Source of the DNA: an uncultured Aquimarina sp.
GTDB lineage: Bacteria > Bacteroidota > Bacteroidia > Flavobacteriales > Flavobacteriaceae
DNA: 37,607 nucleotides
Direction: 5' to 3'
Assembly: GCA_947493495.1 (NCBI GenBank)
Contig: CANLRN010000044.1
Span: 1-37,607 of the forward strand
In this document: in pieces, positions 34,501 to 37,607 of the stretch
Position numbering within the stretch: the stretch's first letter is position 1
How the letters are laid out: each line of letters starts with the position of its first letter
Notes under the pieces: model-generated
Database searches by the model: none
Seen by the model: the letters and a program-made list of their open reading frames with translations, nothing else
What the model was told of the DNA's origin: nothing
Translations under genes and position numbers: made by a program

Positions 34501-37242
34501 AATAGAATCCGTAAGTGTAGTCGCTTTTTCTTGAATTTCTAAGCTTTTTGATTTAATTTTTAGCCTATTAATTTTCTTTTTAGAAGTAACATAGATTCCT
34601 TTTTCGGTATTTCCAACCCCATAGTGTTTCATATCTAAATCAGCAATAGATTTTTTTGCTGCTAAAGAAGTAGGAGGTGTAAATACAGTTGGACCTGGAA
34701 TCGCAGAAAAATCGAGAGGACTCTCACCGCTGTTACTTATTGTAAAAGTTCGGTTTGCTACTGGAGGGATATCGGTTATCACATCTACTGACGCGCTAAG
34801 AGAATCAGGAGCTACAGTAATTGTAGGAGGAATTGTAACTGTTAGATTTACAGGTACATCAATCGCTGGGTTTTCAGGATCATCGCTAAGAATATTAATA
34901 GTCGCATTATACGCACCTGGTGCTAATGTACGTGTGTCAAAAAGGACCTGTAATGTCTGATCATCACCTTCATCAATAGTTCCGCTAATGGGAGATACAG
35001 ATAAAAAGAAAGCATTTTCATCTCCATCGATAACTTCGATAGTATCAGTATCAAATATTGAACCAGCTGTTGCATTATCAGATAATAAAACAATTTGATC
35101 TATACTGCTAGCAAAACCTGTACCACTATAAATTAAATTGTCATCCAGAAATACATTAATCCTAGAATTATCTCGATCAACAATAAGACGTATCTCGAAA
35201 TAACCCTCAGGAGTAGTTGCTCCTGTAGATTCGAATGCCGAACTAGCAGCGTCTAATACATCGATGCTCCCATCTGCATTAAAACGAACTCGAGTAACTA
35301 CAGAACCATCTACAGTTGATTGTGGAATAAATTCAAAATTAGATCCTGTAGTCTGAATACTCAGTCGTGCAGTTGCTACTGTAAAAGGATCGTTTCCTTG
35401 AGTAATTAATGGAGAAAAAGCTAATCCCAAAACTCCAGAGCCATCAGATACCCCCCTGATGTGTTGAGCCTCTTCAAATGCATTAGTGTCTGAGATAACA
35501 TTGAAACCAACCGGAGCGGATCCCCAACCTTCTTGCATATTTAATTCTCCAAGGTTAAATTCTTCAAAACCTGTAGCGTAAATAGTACTAACTAGTTTAT
35601 TGACAAGTCTGTCTTTTTTAAGTATAGCAGACGCTAATCCATTGTTAGAGGATGTAAATAGTTTTTCAGATTTAAAACCATTTTCTGTAATAGCAGTTTT
35701 AGTTAAAGCGACTCTATTTTTAAAAGTGCTTTGGTTTTCACCATTGATAGTAATGTTATAGTTTAATTCATCATCACCTACATTTTCTAGAGTTAGATTT
35801 CTTGTAACTAAAAGGAATTGGTCTAATGTTTCGTCAAAAGATTCTGGATTGATAACTATAGAAGGTGCTTCTGTTCCATCTAATACTCTAATGGAAACAG
35901 GGATGTTTAATGTTCTATCAAAATCTGAGACATTAAATTCTATATTGTCCTCATAGACACCTTTAGGGATACCTACAGTACTTAACTCGATGGTAATTAT
36001 TTCTGAAGTACCAGCTGCGATTTCTAATGAGCTAGGACTAATGTTACTTACAATAGTAAAAGGATCAGTTGGTTGAAATACCTCTAAGGTACTTGCGGTA
36101 TCTGATATATTAGTAACTGTAATTTCTCGAGTCACAGTTTGCTCGATAAGGATTTCTTCATTTATAGTAGATGGAGAAAATGTTATTGGAGATTGTGATG
36201 CGATTTGCCACCCCATATCACTAAAATGTCCTCTTGTAATAGGACCGATATCAAAATTAGACTCTGATGGGCCAACCTGCGGAGTCATTAGCGAATTGAT
36301 ATCTCCAGCAGGGAATGTAGCTTCATCCCAATGAGCAATACTAGACCCCCCTTGAAAAGGATTAGGAGCAAAAAGTTCTGCAAGATTTCCTCCTAGTGCA
36401 TTAACAGTAGCGGGTCCATTTAAGAAAACATCACCGCTTGTAAAAAAGCTCCCTAATTCGATGGATGGATTAGGTAAATCAAGTACAGAATTCTCATCTC
36501 CATCGACAACAAAAGTATCAAAAATCACAGGAATTCCTTCTCCAAAACCAAGAGTGCCAATTCCTGTAGCATTATCAACATTGCCTCCATCAAAGAAACC
36601 TAGGCCATGTCCCATTTCGTGTAATGCTACTGTAACGAAATCAAATTGTCCAGCAGGAGTATTTCCATCTGTTCCAAAATACCAGGGAATTCCATTACCT
36701 ATATTTACTATAAGGTCAAAAGGTTCATCAGGGTCAAGGATCTCTCTTGCTAAAGTATTAGCCAATGCAGAAGGATAGAATACATCCTGTTCTGGAGCAT
36801 TAGTAAAATTCTGAAAAATTTGTGTAGGTCCAGCAGATGCTAGTACTCCGTTTCCTAAATTTTGAAAATCTGCCGAAATACGTATCGGAACAGAAGATAT
36901 AATTTCTTGCGCCCATATATCAATTGCAAATTGGAATGCTGCTTGAACATCTGGATTGTTCTGCGCTCCAGGACCAAAAGTTATTTGTATATCGGCTGTT
37001 GTATTTTTTTTGGTTGCAAATAGAGATTTTTTTGTAGCCAATTGTTGCATAGCCATTCTTGAATGCTGATCTTCAAAATTAGCAGGACATACTATAATAG
37101 GACCAGGAAGTTTTTCCATTTTTTTCTGAGCAATCCCTTTTTGTATGTTTCCAAAAAGAAATAGAACTAAAAAAAATGATACGTAATAGGGATTACTTTT
37201 TTTCAGTACTCCCGACGTATATAATCGGAAAATTTGTTTCAT
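31519..37242 (-). CDS. Giant T9SS-secreted multidomain protein with metzincin-like domain, 1907 aa
   Basis: Exported by Sec (signal peptide to about residue 38, FLFGNIQKGIAQ) and by T9SS through a C-terminal sorting domain starting near 1824 (VKVYPNPITD). At about 80-350 there is a metallopeptidase-like domain: VQAAFQFAIDIWAQEI, the zinc motif HEMGHGLGFFD at 208-218 (HEXXHXXGXXD; third ligand Asp as in snapalysin-type enzymes) and a later NSLMTPQ that may be the Met-turn. Then come several Ig-like repeats of choice-of-anchor and Hydin type (for example around 355-455 and 1130-1290), a ConA/LamG-like sandwich (about 560-750), a sandwich starting GYSWIDSDEDGG (about 1330-1520), and two related modules with VENIAPYA motifs (about 1580-1800). 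It is likely an adhesin-like surface protease. The substrate is unknown, and activity is inferred only from the motif. Confidence 0.87.
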   Translation of the reverse strand: MKQIFRLYTSGVLKKSNPYYVSFFLVLFLFGNIQKGIAQKKMEKLPGPIIVCPANFEDQHSRMAMQQLATKKSLFATKKNTTADIQITFGPGAQNNPDVQAAFQFAIDIWAQEIISSVPIRISADFQNLGNGVLASAGPTQIFQNFTNAPEQDVFYPSALANTLAREILDPDEPFDLIVNIGNGIPWYFGTDGNTPAGQFDFVTVALHEMGHGLGFFDGGNVDNATGIGTLGFGEGIPVIFDTFVVDGDENSVLDLPNPSIELGSFFTSGDVFLNGPATVNALGGNLAELFAPNPFQGGSSIAHWDEATFPAGDINSLMTPQVGPSESNFDIGPITRGHFSDMGWQIASQSPITFSPSTINEEILIEQTVTREITVTNISDTASTLEVFQPTDPFTIVSNISPSSLEIAAGTSEIITIELSTVGIPKGVYEDNIEFNVSDFDRTLNIPVSIRVLDGTEAPSIVINPESFDETLDQFLLVTRNLTLENVGDDELNYNITINGENQSTFKNRVALTKTAITENGFKSEKLFTSSNNGLASAILKKDRLVNKLVSTIYATGFEEFNLGELNMQEGWGSAPVGFNVISDTNAFEEAQHIRGVSDGSGVLGLAFSPLITQGNDPFTVATARLSIQTTGSNFEFIPQSTVDGSVVTRVRFNADGSIDVLDAASSAFESTGATTPEGYFEIRLIVDRDNSRINVFLDDNLIYSGTGFASSIDQIVLLSDNATAGSIFDTDTIEVIDGDENAFFLSVSPISGTIDEGDDQTLQVLFDTRTLAPGAYNATINILSDDPENPAIDVPVNLTVTIPPTITVAPDSLSASVDVITDIPPVANRTFTISNSGESPLDFSAIPGPTVFTPPTSLAAKKSIADLDMKHYGVGNTEKGIYVTSKKKINRLKIKSKSLEIQEKATTLTDSIFYDTGISFPDSFGGVDGSALTTAVRYDVDRDFTLTAVRNAYRTETQIDVSIILEIYRGGTDPSNAELLSQQTITTLSETGIFDVVQLTTPQVFVPGDVFWIVHKYPDTITFPQGQDDDTSNVRPNTYFFSTDGGATFTNLNNFIFLTRALSGAIEDPFITLEPSSGSIAPGESIDVEVTFDGTNLANGTHSTNILINSNDPITPTANVATTFEVSGQVNEIEVTEELLLFDNVFIGNTTERTFTIINNGLGVLTVSDIASDNPDFTVSSDSAIIQAGDEIEVTVSFAPTTTGNINGIISITSDGSNSTFSEIIVNGVGVSPPIAVLTPEEIFESTDEGTTIETEVTLRNDGEAPLIFSFPEIAAANILADPDVQLNDTSLITFDGFNPNQQKGFLDQRQGHLVEFSIGTDVQFGYSWIDSDEDGGPVYVPFDISTEGTEVTELTGGDSSVEIELPFPFAFYGTVYESIFVNANGLVSFQATPLTFINSQIPSNDFANNLIAGFWTDIEPQEGNGSVHVATSDDVMVIQWSNAQLFLGSEDDTVSFKILLYPNNTIEIYYDDVDDASFNAQGTVGIENADGTDGAQVAFNTPYIKNGLAVRFMPPDVANVDFISDISNTSGVIPAGGSRTLSVTLDATNLIPGKYLDQLVVSSNAPDKSTSTSDIELTVNAIPEVTGFTLVNAITDTEIGPLNDGDVVNLYEIGTDRLNIVANVNDAVVGSVVFDYNGEEGFSTENVAPYAIGGDRNGDFRPFIFDIGPNTITATPFSEARGGGNPGVADTINFNVITGTEMLNLVNADTNEVIRALSSGDTLDLNDYVATPLSVHAETKLSNFRSIVFDFNGVSRFQVENIAPYALAGGPRNSSTPVTFIPGTNTITANVHRSRRGLGPIIGSITVAFEVIPEQTTTELFTVKVYPNPITDSVSFITIENDSNQELSATLFNMLGQLVYTEEDFNIVNGNIILKTTQLPKGAYILQLTDTNKKIISNKKIMRQ

Positions 37243-37530
37243 AATTAAGATGATTTTAGAGTGAATATAATTTTTAAAAGTAAATTAATTGAGGAATAAA
37301 TGTACTAAAAAGAATATATAAAATGGACGCGTTATTAAAACTTTAAGTCTGTATATTTATATAAATCAATGTTTTATGATTTTTTAGTTTAGTTTTATGC
37401 TAAAACAATTATTTTATTATGGATATGCCGTAGTAAATTATTAGCAAAAAAATTTAGATATAAAATAGGAGCGCTCAAAAATTAATTTTGGATGCATTTA
37501 TTAATGAAATTTTGATTAAAAAAGTCATAC
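37243..37530. other. Non-coding stretch upstream of the 1907-aa gene
   Basis: A very A/T-rich region between the start codon of the giant secreted protein and the putative IS end. No ORF of note and no exact Bacteroidota promoter match was found, though the promoter of the giant gene must lie here. Confidence 0.5.
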
Positions 37531-37607
37531 TGAGCTTCCCCCCATGTTTAGGACAAAAAACTAGTTATTTATAATGGTTAACATAATGTTAAAAGAGGGA
37601 AGTTCTA
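37531..37607 (+). mobile_element. Possible left end of an IS3-family element, cut by the window edge
   Basis: TGAGCTTCCCCCCATGTTTA followed by GGACAAAAAAC has the layout of IS3-family termini: TG start, C-run, then TTTxGGACA. Shortly after, ATG codons at 37574 and 37586 precede MLKEGSS-like codons running off the window end, where orfA would be expected. The transposase itself lies outside, so the call rests only on the terminus pattern. Confidence 0.45.

Noticed and set aside
1..37607. tRNA or rRNA genes
   Set aside because: No cloverleaf-like segments with the conserved GGTTCGAATCC-type arm and no rRNA signatures were noticed; a tRNAscan-SE run would settle it.

Overview
The window looks like a chromosome segment from a marine member of the Bacteroidota, most likely a Flavobacteriaceae of the Aquimarina/Zobellia kind. 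This is inferred from low GC content, a SecA of the long Bacteroidota type (1119 aa), two exported proteins with type IX secretion (T9SS) C-terminal sorting domains, an agarase-like GH16 lipoprotein, and promoter matches to the Bacteroidota TTG-N19..23-TAnnTTTG consensus. No species can be named from sequence alone.

Layout. Positions 1-1600 hold a structured repeat-like left end, two orphan lipoprotein genes and a 171-nt folded repeat (R1). Positions 1600-6400, minus strand, are core genes: secA, a DUF2795 gene, a PduO-type cobalamin adenosyltransferase and an unlisted 54-aa membrane microprotein. Then come a GH16 agarase-like lipoprotein (6545-7666) with a decayed repeat copy (R2) against its 5' end, and a plus-strand run of recR, a GT2 glycosyltransferase with a TTG start, and a 2-oxoacid dehydrogenase E2. 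Convergent to E2 is a T9SS-secreted metzincin carrying a three-fold beta-trefoil-like repeat; divergent from it is a 1096-aa DUF5107/TPR protein. A second full 171-nt repeat (R3) separates that gene from lysA. A free-standing Lon N-domain protein and sucC follow, then a tricorn-type S41 protease, a multiply disabled small secreted-protein gene (25348-25687), an aldo/keto reductase and a DUF1456 protein.

Positions 27100-29400 form a plus-strand stress and membrane block (TerB-like, Hsp20, SPFH/Band 7, Arc-like) with conspicuous palindromic operators ahead of hsp20 and of the SPFH gene. Positions 29397-31460 are a decaying zone: an orphan gene with an in-frame TGA, a DinB-like DUF1569 gene, and a DUF2306 membrane-protein remnant split by another hairpin element (R4). 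The right side is one 1907-aa secreted multidomain protein with an HEXXH domain, and the last ~80 nt look like the left end of an insertion sequence, probably IS3 family.

Most genes are ordinary household or surface/secreted functions. The most unusual material is a set of non-coding elements of about 160-171 nt, each a long imperfect palindrome with an inner TAGC-loop-GCTA hairpin. R1 and R3 differ by compensatory substitutions on both sides of several stems, so the fold itself appears to be conserved. R4 sits inside a broken gene, which suggests that at least some of these elements move.
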